Shown: positions 29,864 to 39,300 of the stretch, piece after piece | Layout of the letters: each line of letters starts with the position of its first letter | How positions within the stretch are numbered: the stretch's first letter is position 1 | Assembly (NCBI RefSeq): GCF_007005445.1 | Contig: NZ_CP041387.1 | Location: 620,001-684,000 of the forward strand | Reading direction: 5' to 3' | From: Rhodopseudomonas palustris | GTDB taxonomy: Bacteria > Pseudomonadota > Alphaproteobacteria > Rhizobiales > Xanthobacteraceae | Length of the DNA stretch: 64,000 nt | Program-made: the position numbers and the translations under genes | The notes under the pieces: generated by a model | Seen by the model: only the letters and a program-made list of their open reading frames with translations | What the model was told of the DNA's origin: nothing | Databases searched by the model: none

Positions 29864-30739
29864 TCATTCGGCCGCAGCAGCCTTGCTGTTGATCTGCTCG
29901 CTCTGCGCGCCCGACAGCGGCCGCGCCGGCCCGAGCACGGGCTCCTCGCCGAGCGGTTCGAAATGACCGGCGTAGAACTCGCCGCGGCCGTCGATCGAGG
30001 GCCCTGTGGAGAACCGTCCCTCCGGCGGCGGGGTGCCGTCCCGCGAGGTGCCCATCATGAAGTAGCTGAAGCGCTGATGCTCCTCGCGCTGATCGAAGCT
30101 GTTCGGAATCGGCAGCGCGGCTGTGCCGCCGAGTTCCTCGATCACCGCCAGCCATTGCTGCTGATGCATGGTGTCGCGCGCGATCATGAAGTGCAGCATG
30201 TCGCGCATTCCGGGATCCGAGGTCGAGTTGAACAGCCGCACCGCCAGCGTCCGGCCGGTGGCCTCCGCGGCGACGTTGCAATACATGTCGGCGGCGATGT
30301 TGCCACTGGCATAGATGTGGGAGCAGTCGAACGGGACGCCGTCCGAATTGGCCGGGAAGGCGGCGAGGCCGGTCGACAGCAGATGGCGCTGCATCATGCC
30401 TTCCAGCACCTGGCGGGTACTCTCGCCGCCCATCACGGCGCCGACCACCTTGTCCGCCGCACCTTCTTCCTGCGCGCTCAGCGGAGCGTCCTCGAGGTTC
30501 AACGCCACCGCGGTCGCCAGCATCTCGACGTGCCCCATTTCCTCGGTCGCGGTGTTGAGCAGCAGGTCGCGATATTTGTTGTTGGGCGCGCGGGCGCCCC
30601 ACGCTTGGAAGAAGTACTGCAGACAGACCCGGATCTCGCCTTCGATGCCGCCAATCGCCTGCTGAAGCTGTCGGGCGAAAAGAGGATCGGGCTTCTCGAC
30701 ACGGACAGGATATTGCAGCCGCTTGTCATGGTAGTACAT
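29864..30739 (-). CDS. Manganese catalase
   Basis: This 291-aa ferritin-like dimanganese catalase decomposes hydrogen peroxide without haem. Metal-ligand helices are visible: IEGEIRVCLQYFFQAWG, TEEMGHVEMLATAVA and the later MIARDTMHQQQWLAVIEEL. The N-terminus MYYHDKRLQYPV is typical of the family and fixes the start at 30739. An EcfG-like promoter lies upstream. In related bacteria Mn-catalases are classic members of the general stress regulon. Confidence 0.93.
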   Translation of the reverse strand: MYYHDKRLQYPVRVEKPDPLFARQLQQAIGGIEGEIRVCLQYFFQAWGARAPNNKYRDLLLNTATEEMGHVEMLATAVALNLEDAPLSAQEEGAADKVVGAVMGGESTRQVLEGMMQRHLLSTGLAAFPANSDGVPFDCSHIYASGNIAADMYCNVAAEATGRTLAVRLFNSTSDPGMRDMLHFMIARDTMHQQQWLAVIEELGGTAALPIPNSFDQREEHQRFSYFMMGTSRDGTPPPEGRFSTGPSIDGRGEFYAGHFEPLGEEPVLGPARPLSGAQSEQINSKAAAAE

Positions 30740-30808
30740 CGAGTGTTTCCTTTCGAACTCTGGGCGTTGGGAAGATGCGGCCCGGAGCCGCACCACCGCT
30801 GCTCCGCA

Positions 30809-30833
30809 AACCGAACGTCCAGACCATCGTTCC
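30809..30833 (-). promoter_or_regulatory. EcfG-type promoter for Mn-catalase
   Basis: GGAAC (30833-30829), 16 nt and GGTT (30812-30809) lie on the minus strand, predicting a leader of about 60 nt before the catalase start. Confidence 0.6.
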
Positions 30834-30950
30834 TAATCTCGTTGGCTGCGGTGTTTGGGCCCCGCGCGCAGATGTCGGCTTGTGCCCGAACGGCGATGCG
30901 GATCCGGATCACGGCAGGAACGATCGCGATGTTCGGTGCTTAAGGTAGCC

Positions 30951-31073
30951 ATGAACGACGACAAGCTCGACGCGAAGCGAACCGGAAACGAGCCCGCCCC
31001 GCTCCTGTTGCTGGCGGTAGCGCTGGTTCCCCTGATCGGCATTGTGGCGTGGTTGCTGGGCCTGTTCGGCTGA
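30951..31073 (+). CDS. 40-aa single-span membrane peptide
   Basis: This frame encodes 40 residues: a charged N-terminus (MNDDKLDAKRTGNEP) and one hydrophobic helix (LLLLAVALVPLIGIVAWLLG). AAGGTAG lies just before ATG 30951. It lies between the divergently read catalase gene and the convergent DUF72 gene, with 3 nt between its stop and the DUF72 stop. No family is recognised. The clean charged-then-helix layout and ribosome binding site favour a real small protein. Confidence 0.5.
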   Translation: MNDDKLDAKRTGNEPAPLLLLAVALVPLIGIVAWLLGLFG

Positions 31074-31076
31074 GCC

Positions 31077-31844
31077 TCAGGCCCGACGCGGCGAAACTAT
31101 CGGTGTCGTAACCATCGCTTGTAGCCGCAACGCGTCGCCCGGCGCCGCGCTCTTCTGGTCGTTGTCGAAATAGACGTATACGTCCGCGCCGGCGCGCTTC
31201 CATGCCTTCGCCCGCTCGGCCCAGTGCTGCAATGTCGCGATCGGATAGCGCCCCTTGTAGCGGCCGCCGGGGCCGTGGCCGCGGATATAGACGAAGTCCG
31301 CCGTCCGGCGCCACGGCGCCGGCGCATCGTGATGATCCGAAAAACACAACGCCGCATTGGCTTCGCGGAGCAGGCGGAGCACCTGCGGCGTGTACCAGCT
31401 CGAATGCCGAAATTCGAACACGTAGCGCCGCTGCGGCGACAACATCTGCAGGAAGTCTCCGAGTCGCTGGATGTCGGCCTGAAATTGCGGCGGCAATTGA
31501 AACAGAATCGGACCGGCCTTGCGCTTCAGCAGCGCCAGGCGGTCCTCCATCAGGGCGAGGCTGTTCGCAGATTTCCCCGACAGCCGCTTCCAATGCGTGA
31601 TGAACTTCGACGCTTTCCAGGCGAAAACGAAATCCTTCCCGGTCTGGTCGTGCCAGGATCGCACCGCGGTCGGCGTCGGTGTGCGGTAGAACACCCCGTT
31701 AAGTTCGGTGGTCGCGAGCTGGCTGGCGTAGTATTGCAGTTGATGCTTGGCCGGGAAGCCGTCGGGGAAGAACGGTCCCCGCCACGACTGGTAATGCCAT
31801 CCAGAGGTGCCGATCAGGATTCGCGCCAAGGCGATGCGCTCCAT
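31077..31844 (-). CDS. DUF72 (YecE-type) protein
   Basis: This 255-aa DUF72 protein, a TIM-barrel family of unknown activity, begins with ILIGTSGWHYQSWRGPFFP. It also contains the family segments FVFAWKASKFITHWKRL, LFQLPPQFQADIQRL, FEFRHSSWYTPQV and the C-terminal VYVYFDNDQKSAAPGDAL. The length is normal. ATG 31844 is preferred because the fold begins directly after it. It is convergent with the 40-aa ORF and divergent from the next SDR gene. Confidence 0.9.
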   Translation of the reverse strand: MERIALARILIGTSGWHYQSWRGPFFPDGFPAKHQLQYYASQLATTELNGVFYRTPTPTAVRSWHDQTGKDFVFAWKASKFITHWKRLSGKSANSLALMEDRLALLKRKAGPILFQLPPQFQADIQRLGDFLQMLSPQRRYVFEFRHSSWYTPQVLRLLREANAALCFSDHHDAPAPWRRTADFVYIRGHGPGGRYKGRYPIATLQHWAERAKAWKRAGADVYVYFDNDQKSAAPGDALRLQAMVTTPIVSPRRA

Positions 31845-31893
31845 TTGTCTCCGCGACAAGCGCACAGCGCCTCACTGGTTCCGAACGTGGCGA

Positions 31894-31918
31894 GGAACGC
31901 GCCACGATGCTGCCGGTT
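31894..31918 (+). promoter_or_regulatory. EcfG-type promoter for SDR gene
   Basis: GGAAC (31894-31898), 16 nt and GGTT (31915-31918) end 25 nt upstream of the SDR start at 31944, a normal distance for a short leader. Confidence 0.6.
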
Positions 31919-31943
31919 GACCGCAGAACCACCGGAGCATGTC

Positions 31944-32729
31944 ATGACCGAACAACGTCCCTTCGCCGTCGTCACCGGAGCGTCCACCGGCATCGGATTC
32001 GAACTCGCCAAATGCTGCGCCCAGGGTGGTTTCGATCTGCTGATCGTCGCCGACGAGCCGGAGGTCGAGATGGCGGCGGCCGAACTACGCGCCTCCGGTG
32101 TCTCGATCGAGGCGGTGCAGGCCGATCTGTCGACCGCGGACGGCGTCGATAGCCTGGTTGCCGCCACCAAGGGGCGGCAGGTCGACGCGTTGCTTGCCAA
32201 CGCCGGCCGCGGACTCGGACACGCCTTTCTCGACCAGGACATCGATGCTGCCCGCCACGTCATCGACACCAACGTCACCGGCACGGTGCTGCTGGTTCAC
32301 CGCGTCGGCAACGATATGCGTCGGCGCAATTCGGGCCGCATCCTCATCACCGGCTCGGTCGCCGGCTTCACGCCGGGCAGTTTCCAGGCGGTCTACAACG
32401 CCACCAAATCGTTTCTGAACTCGTTTTCCTTCGCGCTGCGCGACGAGTTGAAGGATACCGAGGTGACCGTCACCTGCCTGATGCCCGGACCGACCGAGAC
32501 CGCGTTCTTTCGCCGCGCCGACCTGTTGGACACCGCGGTCGGCACCGCCGAGAAGGACGACGCCGGCGAAGTTGCCCGGATCGGTTTCGATGCGATGATG
32601 AATGGCGAGGGCGATGTCGTCAGCGGCTGGAAGAACAAGCTGCAGACGGCGGCCGCCAGCGTCATCCCGGCCGGCGTGCTGGCCAGCCAACATCGCAAGA
32701 TGGCCGAGCCCGGCAGCGCCAAGAGCTAG
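31944..32729 (+). CDS. SDR-family oxidoreductase
   Basis: This 261-aa short-chain dehydrogenase has VTGASTGIGFELA as the cofactor motif, LLANAGRGLG, the catalytic serine in ITGSVAG and the YxxxK motif YNATKS. It resembles the DltE/YdfG-like subgroup. The substrate is unknown. ATG 31944 has CGGAG upstream and replaces a much longer open frame. An EcfG-like promoter precedes it. A 13-bp tandem repeat begins at its stop codon. Confidence 0.87.
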   Translation: MTEQRPFAVVTGASTGIGFELAKCCAQGGFDLLIVADEPEVEMAAAELRASGVSIEAVQADLSTADGVDSLVAATKGRQVDALLANAGRGLGHAFLDQDIDAARHVIDTNVTGTVLLVHRVGNDMRRRNSGRILITGSVAGFTPGSFQAVYNATKSFLNSFSFALRDELKDTEVTVTCLMPGPTETAFFRRADLLDTAVGTAEKDDAGEVARIGFDAMMNGEGDVVSGWKNKLQTAAASVIPAGVLASQHRKMAEPGSAKS

Positions 32730-32753
32730 CGCTAGGAGCTAGCGCTAAGAGCT
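32723..32753 (+). repeat. 13-bp tandem repeat at the SDR 3' end
   Basis: GAGCTAGCGCTAG is repeated almost exactly 2.4 times, with the SDR stop codon inside the first copy. It is a short slippage-prone tract with an AGCGCT core. Confidence 0.75.
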
Positions 32754-33225
32754 GAAGCGACGGTGACGCAGGGCGCAAATTGCGACGCCGATCCGGTGGT
32801 CGCTGCCATGACGCCGCAGCGATCCGTAGTGATCACCTGTTCTGAGCCAGCGCGCGCTTCGCCGTCGCCGACTGGTTGACCGGGGCCGAGAGCCTCGATC
32901 ATGTCATCGAACCCGGTCTGCCATCGGTGAGCGAGCGCGCGCCGGGAGAAGTTGAAGCTCTTCTCCGGCCCCGGCTCGCCCGGTCCGGCGCGGTAGCTCA
33001 GAAAGCACGGTCTCGTCTTCGCGGGCGGCGGGGCCATTCGTGCTCCGTTCGAGCGACCTGATCCGGATCTTGTCCTTGAGCCGCAGATAGGTCTGATTGC
33101 CGAACAGCAGATCGTTCTTGCGCTCGAGAGCGGCTTCCAGCGTCGCCGGTGCCCGATCGTCGCGCGCATACAGATCGAGCACGAACAGTCGCAGTGGAAC
33201 GCGGCAGGTCGCCCACGGTTCTCAG
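32732..33225 (-). pseudogene. Remnant of a patatin-like phospholipase (DUF3734 C-terminus), frameshifted
   Basis: Two minus-strand frames together give the C-terminal part of a DUF3734 patatin-like phospholipase. One reads LRLFVLDLYARDD, then AALERKNDLLFGNQTYLRLK (33182-33050 region). The other, shifted, frame reads LSYRAGPGEPGPEKSFNFSRRAL, then AHRWQTGFDDMIEAL (32990-32870). The N-terminal patatin domain with its GxSxG is absent, and a stop codon lies just upstream of the fragment. It is therefore truncated and frameshifted, a decayed gene between the stress SDR and the membrane protein gene. Confidence 0.7.
33196..33220 (+). promoter_or_regulatory. EcfG-type promoter for membrane protein-hydrolase pair
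   Basis: GGAAC (33196-33200), 16 nt and GGTT (33217-33220) lie 35 nt upstream of the next start codon. It overlaps the end of the phospholipase remnant. Confidence 0.6.
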
Positions 33226-33255
33226 TGCAACGCATGGAAATGGTGTTGGAGAATC

Positions 33256-33615
33256 GTGTTGCGCATTGTTCCGACCCGGATTCACGGAGCGATCGACTAC
33301 CTGGTGTCGTTGCTGGTGCTGGTCCTGCCGTTCGCGGCGGGCGGGCAGGGCGCGGTGCGCTGGCTGTTCGTCGCGATCGGCTGCGCCGGCATCGGCTACA
33401 GCCTGATCACTGACTACGAATGGGGCGCGCTGCGGCTGCTGCCGATGCCGTGGCATCTGGCGCTCGACGTGGTGTTCGGCGTCGCGCTGCTCGCGGTCGG
33501 CGCGCTGCTCGGTTTCTCGCCGCTCGGCGTCATCAGTTTGGTCGTCGGCGCTGCGGCGCTGGCGCTCGCAGCCATCACCGAGCCGGAGCCGCACCGGGCG
33601 AGCCGCATGGCATGA
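33256..33615 (+). CDS. Small multi-span membrane protein (SPW-like)
   Basis: This 119-aa protein has four hydrophobic segments (IDYLVSLLVLVLPFAAGG, WLFVAIGCAGIGYSLI, LDVVFGVALLAVGALLG, VISLVVGAAALALAAI) and the IHGAIDYL start seen in small SPW/DUF-type stress membrane proteins. No ATG is available: GTG 33256 or TTG 33259 follows GGAG at 33248. The stop overlaps the ATG of the next gene (ATGA). The function is unknown. Confidence 0.7.
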   Translation: MLRIVPTRIHGAIDYLVSLLVLVLPFAAGGQGAVRWLFVAIGCAGIGYSLITDYEWGALRLLPMPWHLALDVVFGVALLAVGALLGFSPLGVISLVVGAAALALAAITEPEPHRASRMA

Positions 33616-34220
33616 TGATCAAGCCCGCCCCCGTGGAGCCGATCGAATCCGCCGTTCACCTCTGCGTCGATATGCAGCGTATCTTCGCCCGCGGCGGCGT
33701 CTGGGAGACTCCGTGGATGGAGCGCGTGCTGCCGGTGGTCGCCGACATTGCGGCGCGCTACGCACCGTCGACGATCTTCACCCGGTTCGTCACGCCGGAA
33801 CACCCGGAGCAGCGGCCGGGACGCTGGCGACGCTACTATCGGCGCTGGGAGGCGGCGCTGCGGCCGAACCTCGCGCCTGGACAGCTCGATCTGGTGCCTG
33901 AACTGCAGCGGCTGGTGCCGCCTGCGCGCATCGTCGACAAGCCGGCATACTCCGCCTTCAAGCATGCGGATCTGGCGTCGCTGCTCGCGGACCACGGCAT
34001 CGGAACGGTGGTGATCACCGGCGCGGAGACCGACGTGTGCGTCCTGGCTACCGTGCTCGACGCGGTCGACCTCGGCTTTCGCGTCGTGCTGGTCGAGGAC
34101 GCGCTGTGCAGTTCGTCCGATCCTGGCCATGATGCACTGATGACGATGTATCGAACGCGATACGGCCAGCAGATCGATCTTCTCGGCCGGAACGAGCTGT
34201 TCGATCTGTGGCGGCCCTGA
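33612..34220 (+). CDS. Isochorismatase-like cysteine hydrolase
   Basis: This 202-aa protein belongs to the isochorismatase/nicotinamidase superfamily. The catalytic triad is visible as Asp in LCVDMQRIF, Lys in VDKPAYSAF and Cys in GAETDVCVLATV. Members hydrolyse amides, ureido groups or vinyl ethers; the substrate here cannot be told. It overlaps the preceding membrane protein gene by 4 nt, so the two are coupled and share the EcfG-type promoter. Confidence 0.88.
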   Translation: MMIKPAPVEPIESAVHLCVDMQRIFARGGVWETPWMERVLPVVADIAARYAPSTIFTRFVTPEHPEQRPGRWRRYYRRWEAALRPNLAPGQLDLVPELQRLVPPARIVDKPAYSAFKHADLASLLADHGIGTVVITGAETDVCVLATVLDAVDLGFRVVLVEDALCSSSDPGHDALMTMYRTRYGQQIDLLGRNELFDLWRP

Positions 34221-34246
34221 CGCCGGACGATGTGCCGGTTCCGATA

Positions 34247-34271
34247 GGAACGCTGCACATTCGCTCACGTT
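34247..34271 (+). promoter_or_regulatory. EcfG-type promoter for DUF892 gene
   Basis: GGAAC (34247-34251), 16 nt and CGTT (34268-34271) are an exact consensus match, 33 nt upstream of ATG 34305. Confidence 0.75.
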
Positions 34272-34304
34272 GAATGCGCGATCATTTCAACTGGAGACTG
34301 AAGA

Positions 34305-34796
34305 ATGGCTCAGGACGCACGAGAGATCTTTGTTACCGGGCTTCGCAATGCCCACGCCATGGAAACCCAGGCGCGCGAGATGATGGAACGCCAGTCCGAG
34401 CGGCTGGACGACTATCCGGAAGTCAAGGCCCGCGTGCAGCAGCATTTGCGGGAAACCGAAGGCCAGCTTCAGCGTCTTGACGAGTGCCTGTCGGCCTGCG
34501 GCGAAAGCGCCTCCACGCTGAAGGACGTCACGCAGTCGTTCATGGGCAACATGGCGGCGCTGGCCCACACCGTGATGCCCGATGAGATCCTCAAAAACAC
34601 CTTCGCCAACAATGCCTTCGAGCATTTCGAAATCGCCGCCTACAAATCCTTGCTGTCGCTCGCCGACATCGCCGGCGTCAGCTCGGCCAAGCCGTTGCTG
34701 CAGGCTTCGCTGAAGGAAGAAGAGGCCATGGCTGCATGGATCAATCAGAACATCGACAGCGTCACGCGTTCCTACGTTCAGGCGCAGGCGGCCTGA
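34305..34796 (+). CDS. DUF892 (YciE/YciF-type) ferritin-like stress protein
   Basis: This 163-aa four-helix ferritin-like protein begins with AREIFVTGLRNAHAMETQAREMM and has the later helix motif NAFEHFEIAAYKSLL with conserved Glu and His. YciE/YciF-type proteins are induced by osmotic and general stress, and their metal use is uncertain. It is monocistronic: an EcfG promoter lies directly upstream and a GC-rich hairpin 32 nt downstream. Confidence 0.9.
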   Translation: MAQDAREIFVTGLRNAHAMETQAREMMERQSERLDDYPEVKARVQQHLRETEGQLQRLDECLSACGESASTLKDVTQSFMGNMAALAHTVMPDEILKNTFANNAFEHFEIAAYKSLLSLADIAGVSSAKPLLQASLKEEEAMAAWINQNIDSVTRSYVQAQAA

Positions 34797-34827
34797 GCGC
34801 GCGAACCCAATTGATCTTGAACGCGGT

Positions 34828-34846
34828 GGCCGGGCTCAGCCCGGCC
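34828..34846. terminator. Hairpin between convergent DUF892 and dehydrogenase genes
   Basis: GGCCGGGCT and AGCCCGGCC are perfect 9-nt inverted arms around a single C, so the effective loop is a few bases of the stem ends. It lies between two convergent genes, and may end transcription from both sides, although only a short ATTCCTTT follows. Confidence 0.5.
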
Positions 34847-34916
34847 ATTCCTTTGCGAGGGCTCATTGCGCAAGAGCGAATTCCGGTTCCGCGCAATGAC
34901 CGCGACCACGCTCCCC

Positions 34917-36086
34917 TCACGGCCTCATCACGACCTTGATGCAGCCGTCCTTCTTGTCGCGGAAGGTCTTGTACAGCTCCGGACCTTCCTCGAGCGTGGC
35001 GCGGTGGGTGATGACGAAAGAGGGGTCGATCTCGCCCTGTTCGATGCGGCCGAGGAGTTGCGGCAGATAGTGCTGCACCGGGGTTTGCGCCATGCGCATC
35101 GTCAAGCCGCGGTTGATCGCCGAGCCCATCGGGATCTTGTCGAGCAGTCCGCCATAGACGCCGACGATCGATACCGTGCCGAAGTTGCGGCAGCAGTGGA
35201 TCGCTTGGCGCAGCACGTGCGGCCGGTCGGTGCCCATGAAGGTCGCCATCTTCACCCGGTCGACCATCGAGTCGAAACTGGCCGTGGCAGACGCTTCAGT
35301 GCCGACCGCATCGATGCAGGCATCGGCGCCGCGGCCGTTGGTGAGATCCTGGATCTTGTCGTAGACGTCGTCGTCCATGAAGTCGATGGCGATCGCACCT
35401 GATTGCTGCGCCAACTCCATCCGCTCCGGCACCGTGTCGATCGCGATCACCCGCTCTGCGCCGAGCAGGAACGCGCTCTTGATCGCCATCTGGCCGACCG
35501 GGCCGCAGCCCCACACCGCCACGGTTTCGCCGCCCTTCAGGTTGCAGAAGTCCGCCGCCATGAAGCCGGTCGGAAAAATGTCGGACAGGAACAGCACCTG
35601 CTCGTCGGTCAATCCGTCCGGCACCTTGATCGGGCCGACGTCGGCATAGGGCACCCGCAGATATTCGGCCTGGCCGCCGGCATAACCGCCGAGCATATGC
35701 GAGTAGCCGAACAGCCCGGCCGGCGAATGACCCCACATCTTCTCCGCCGCCTTGGCGTTCGGGTTCGAACGCTCGCACCCGGAGTAGAAGCCGCGCCGGC
35801 AGAAGAAGCACTCGCCGCAAGAGATGGTGAACGGAACGACCACCCGGTCGCCGACCTTCAGCTTGGTGTTGTCGGCGCCGACTTCGACGACTTCGCCCAT
35901 GGTCTCGTGGCCGAGCACATCACCGCTCTGCATCGACGGCATGATGCCGTCCATCAGGTGCAAGTCCGAGCCGCAGATCGCACACGCCGTCACCTTGATG
36001 ATCGCATCGCGGCCGTGCTCGATCTTCGGGTCCGGCACGCTCTCGCAGCGGATGTCGTTCTTGCCGTGCCAGGTCAGCGCTTTCAT
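34917..36086 (-). CDS. Zinc-dependent dehydrogenase (glutathione-independent formaldehyde dehydrogenase-like)
   Basis: This 389-aa MDR-family enzyme has catalytic-zinc residues in [13 protein letters not shown] and [12 protein letters not shown]. The structural-zinc cysteines are in [15 protein letters not shown] and the Rossmann motif is [12 protein letters not shown]. The long loop [17 protein letters not shown] is typical of the formaldehyde/threonine-dehydrogenase-like subgroup that dismutates or oxidises aldehydes. GAGGAGCT precedes ATG 36086. The upstream 216-nt gap to the efflux operon shows nothing notable. Confidence 0.87.
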   Translation of the reverse strand: MKALTWHGKNDIRCESVPDPKIEHGRDAIIKVTACAICGSDLHLMDGIMPSMQSGDVLGHETMGEVVEVGADNTKLKVGDRVVVPFTISCGECFFCRRGFYSGCERSNPNAKAAEKMWGHSPAGLFGYSHMLGGYAGGQAEYLRVPYADVGPIKVPDGLTDEQVLFLSDIFPTGFMAADFCNLKGGETVAVWGCGPVGQMAIKSAFLLGAERVIAIDTVPERMELAQQSGAIAIDFMDDDVYDKIQDLTNGRGADACIDAVGTEASATASFDSMVDRVKMATFMGTDRPHVLRQAIHCCRNFGTVSIVGVYGGLLDKIPMGSAINRGLTMRMAQTPVQHYLPQLLGRIEQGEIDPSFVITHRATLEEGPELYKTFRDKKDGCIKVVMRP

Positions 36087-36302
36087 CTGCAGCTCCTCGT
36101 CGTTGATCGCGAGGGCAAAGCCGCAGACGTTCGGATGTTCCTTTTGCACCGGGCACATCAGTGGAGCGGCATCTGCCATGCCGCTCCCCTTTAGCGTAGC
36201 TCGGTCAGCTCGTTGTCGACCAGGGAACAGCCATGGTCCTGTCCCTTCCCCGCCGACCTGATCTCACCAGTTCCGGATCAACCGCACCGTTGGGCCGCAG
36301 GA

Positions 36303-39300
36303 TCACCCTCCAGACACCAGCATTGCGCCCGCGGCTCGCCGCCTGGCCGCACGGGTGAGTTTGAAGCCCTCGACCAGGCCGTAGATCGCCGGGATCACGA
36401 TCAGCGTCAGCAGCGTCGACGACACCATGCCGCCGATCATCGGCACCGCGATCCGCTGCATGATCTCGGAGCCGGTGCCGCTGCTCCACAGGATCGGCAT
36501 TAGACCGGCCGTGATCGCCACCACGGTCATCATCTTCGGTCGGACCCGCTCGACCGCGCCTTCCATGATCGCATCCTGCAAGTCGCGCCGCGTCAGGGGC
36601 CGGCCCTCGGCCGCGCATCTGACCTTCGCGGCGGCCAGCGCGTGATCGAGATAGATCAGCATCACCACGCCGGTTTCGGCGGCGACGCCGGCGAGCGCGA
36701 TGAAGCCGACCACCACCGCGACCGAGAGGTTGAAGCCGAGCGCCCAGATCATCCACAAACCGCCGACCAGCGCGAACGGTAGCGACAGCATCACGATCAG
36801 CGTTTCGGTCAACGATTTGAAGTTCAGGTACAGCAGCAGGAAGATGATCGCGAGCGTCAGCGGCACCACGACCTTCAACCGGGCTGCGGCGCGTTCGAGA
36901 TACTCGTACTGGCCGCTCCAGGTCACGTAGGCGCCGGGCGGGAAGCTGACGCCGGCCTGCACTGCCTGCTTGGCGTCGGCGACGTAGCCGCCGAGGTCGC
37001 GGTCGCGGATATCGACATAGATATAGGTCGCGAGCTGGCCGTTCTCGGTGCGGATCGAGCTCGGGCCGCGCGTCGGCTGCACCGTCGCCACCTCGCCGAG
37101 CGGCACCGCGCCGCCGGCCGGCAGCGGCACCAGCACGTCGCGGGCGATTCCTTGCGGATCGTCGCGCAGCTCACGCGGATAGCGCATGTTGACGGTGAAG
37201 CGCTGGCGGCCTTCCACCGTCGTGGTCACGGTCTGGCCGCCGAGTGCGGTGGCGATGGTGTCCTGCACATCCTGGATCGCGAGCCCATAGCGCGCCAGCG
37301 ACGTGCGGTCCGGGACGATCTCCAGGTAGTAGCCGCCGATGGTGCGTTCGGCATAGGCCGAGGAGGTACCGGGGACGGTCTTCACCACCTGCTCGACCTG
37401 TTTGGCGAGGCGGTCGATCTCGACCAGATCGGTACCGATCACTTTGACACCCACCGGCGTGCGGATGCCGGTCGACAGCATGTCGATCCGCGCCTTGATC
37501 GGCATCGTCCAGGCGTTGGAGACGCCGGGGAATTGCAGTGCCTTGTCCATCTCGGCGATCAGCCCGTCCGTGGTCAGGCCCTGTCGCCATTCCGACTTCG
37601 GCTTGAGATTGATCACCGTCTCGAACATTTCGGTCGGCGCCGGGTCGGTCGCAGTCGATGCGCGGCCGGCCTTGCCATACACCGAGGCGACCTCAGGAAA
37701 GCCGCGGATGATGCGATCCTGCACCTGCAGCAACTCGGCGGCCTTAGTGATCGACAGACCGGGCAGGGTGGTCGGCATGTAGAGCAGCGTGCCTTCGTCG
37801 AGCGACGGCATGAACTCGGTGCCGAGCTGGCGCGCCGGCCAGATCGAGATGCCGAGCACCACCAGCGCCAATACGATCACCAGCGTCTTGGCGCGCAGCA
37901 CGCCGCGGATCACCGGGCGATAGATCCAGATCAGCGCGCGGTTGATGATGTTGCGATGCTCCGGCACGATCTTGCCGCGGACGAAGATCACCATCAGCGC
38001 CGGCACCAGCGTCACCGACAGCAGCGCGGCCGCCGCCATCGCGAACGTCTTGGTGAAGGCGAGCGGCCCGAACAGCCGCCCTTCCTGCGATTCGAGCGTG
38101 AAGATCGGCAGGAACGACACGGTGATGATCAAGAGGCTGAAGAACAGCGCAGGCCCGACCTCGGAGGCGGCCTCGATCAGGATCGCGACGCGAGACTTGC
38201 CCGGCTCGGCGCGCTCCAGGTGCTTGTGGGCGTTCTCGATCATCACGATCGCGGCGTCGACCATGGCGCCGATCGCGATCGCGATGCCGCCGAGGCTCAT
38301 GATGTTGGAGCCGAGGCCGAGCAGCTTCATTGCGGCGAAGGCCATCAGCACGCCGATCGGCAGCATCAGGATCGCCACCAGCGCGCTGCGGACGTGCAGG
38401 AGGAAGATGATGCACACCGCGGCGACCACCAGGCTCTCTTCGAGCAGGGTGTGCTTCAGCGTGTCGATCGCGCTGTAGATCAGCGTCGAGCGGTCATACA
38501 CCGGCACGATCTCGACCGATTTCGGCAGGCTGCTGGCGATCTCCTGGAAGCGTTTCTTGACGTGCTCGATCACATCGAGCGCGTTGACGCCGAAGCGCTG
38601 CAGCACGATGCCGCTGGCGACTTCGCCTTCGCCGTTGAGCTCGGCGATGCCGCGGCGCTCATCGGGGCCGAGCTCGACACGTGCGACGTCTTTCAGCAGC
38701 ACCGGTGTGCCGCCGCTGGCCTTCAGCACGATGTTGCCGAGGTCGTTGATGTCCTTGATGTAGCCTTTGCCGCGGATGACGTATTCGAACTCCGACAGTT
38801 CGACGGTGCGGCCGCCGACATCGGCGTTCGAGGCGCGGATCGCCTCGCGCATCCGCGCCATGGTGATGCCGCGGTCGCGCATCCGCTGCGGATCGAGCAC
38901 CACGTTGTACTGCTTGACGAAGCCGCCGATGCTGGCGACCTCTGCGACGCCTTCGGCCTTGGCGAGCGCAAACCGCAGATTCCAATCCTGGATCGAGCGG
39001 GTGTCGGCGAGGTTCAGCTCCTTGGACATCACCGCATATTGATAGACCCAGCCGACGCCGGTGGCGTCAGGGCCGATGCTCGGTGCCACCCCGGCCGGCA
39101 GGCGTGAGGCGGCGCCGTTGATGAATTCCAGCACCCGCGACCGCGCCCAATAGATGTCAGTGCCATCCTCGAAGATCACATAGACGAACGACACGCCGAA
39201 GAACGAGAAGCCGCGCACCACCTTCGACTTCGGTACTGTCAGCATCGCGGTGGTCAGCGGATAGGTGACCTGATCCTCGATCACCTGCGGCGCCTGCCCG

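Noticed and set aside
30917..30941. GGAAC-N16-GCTT upstream of the 40-aa ORF as another EcfG promoter
   Set aside because: The -10 part is a poor match and the predicted start would be about 3 nt before the ATG.
36700..39107. Long plus-strand frames opposite the CusA-like gene
   Set aside because: They are antisense to a full-length RND pump and give His/Asp/Arg-rich nonsense.
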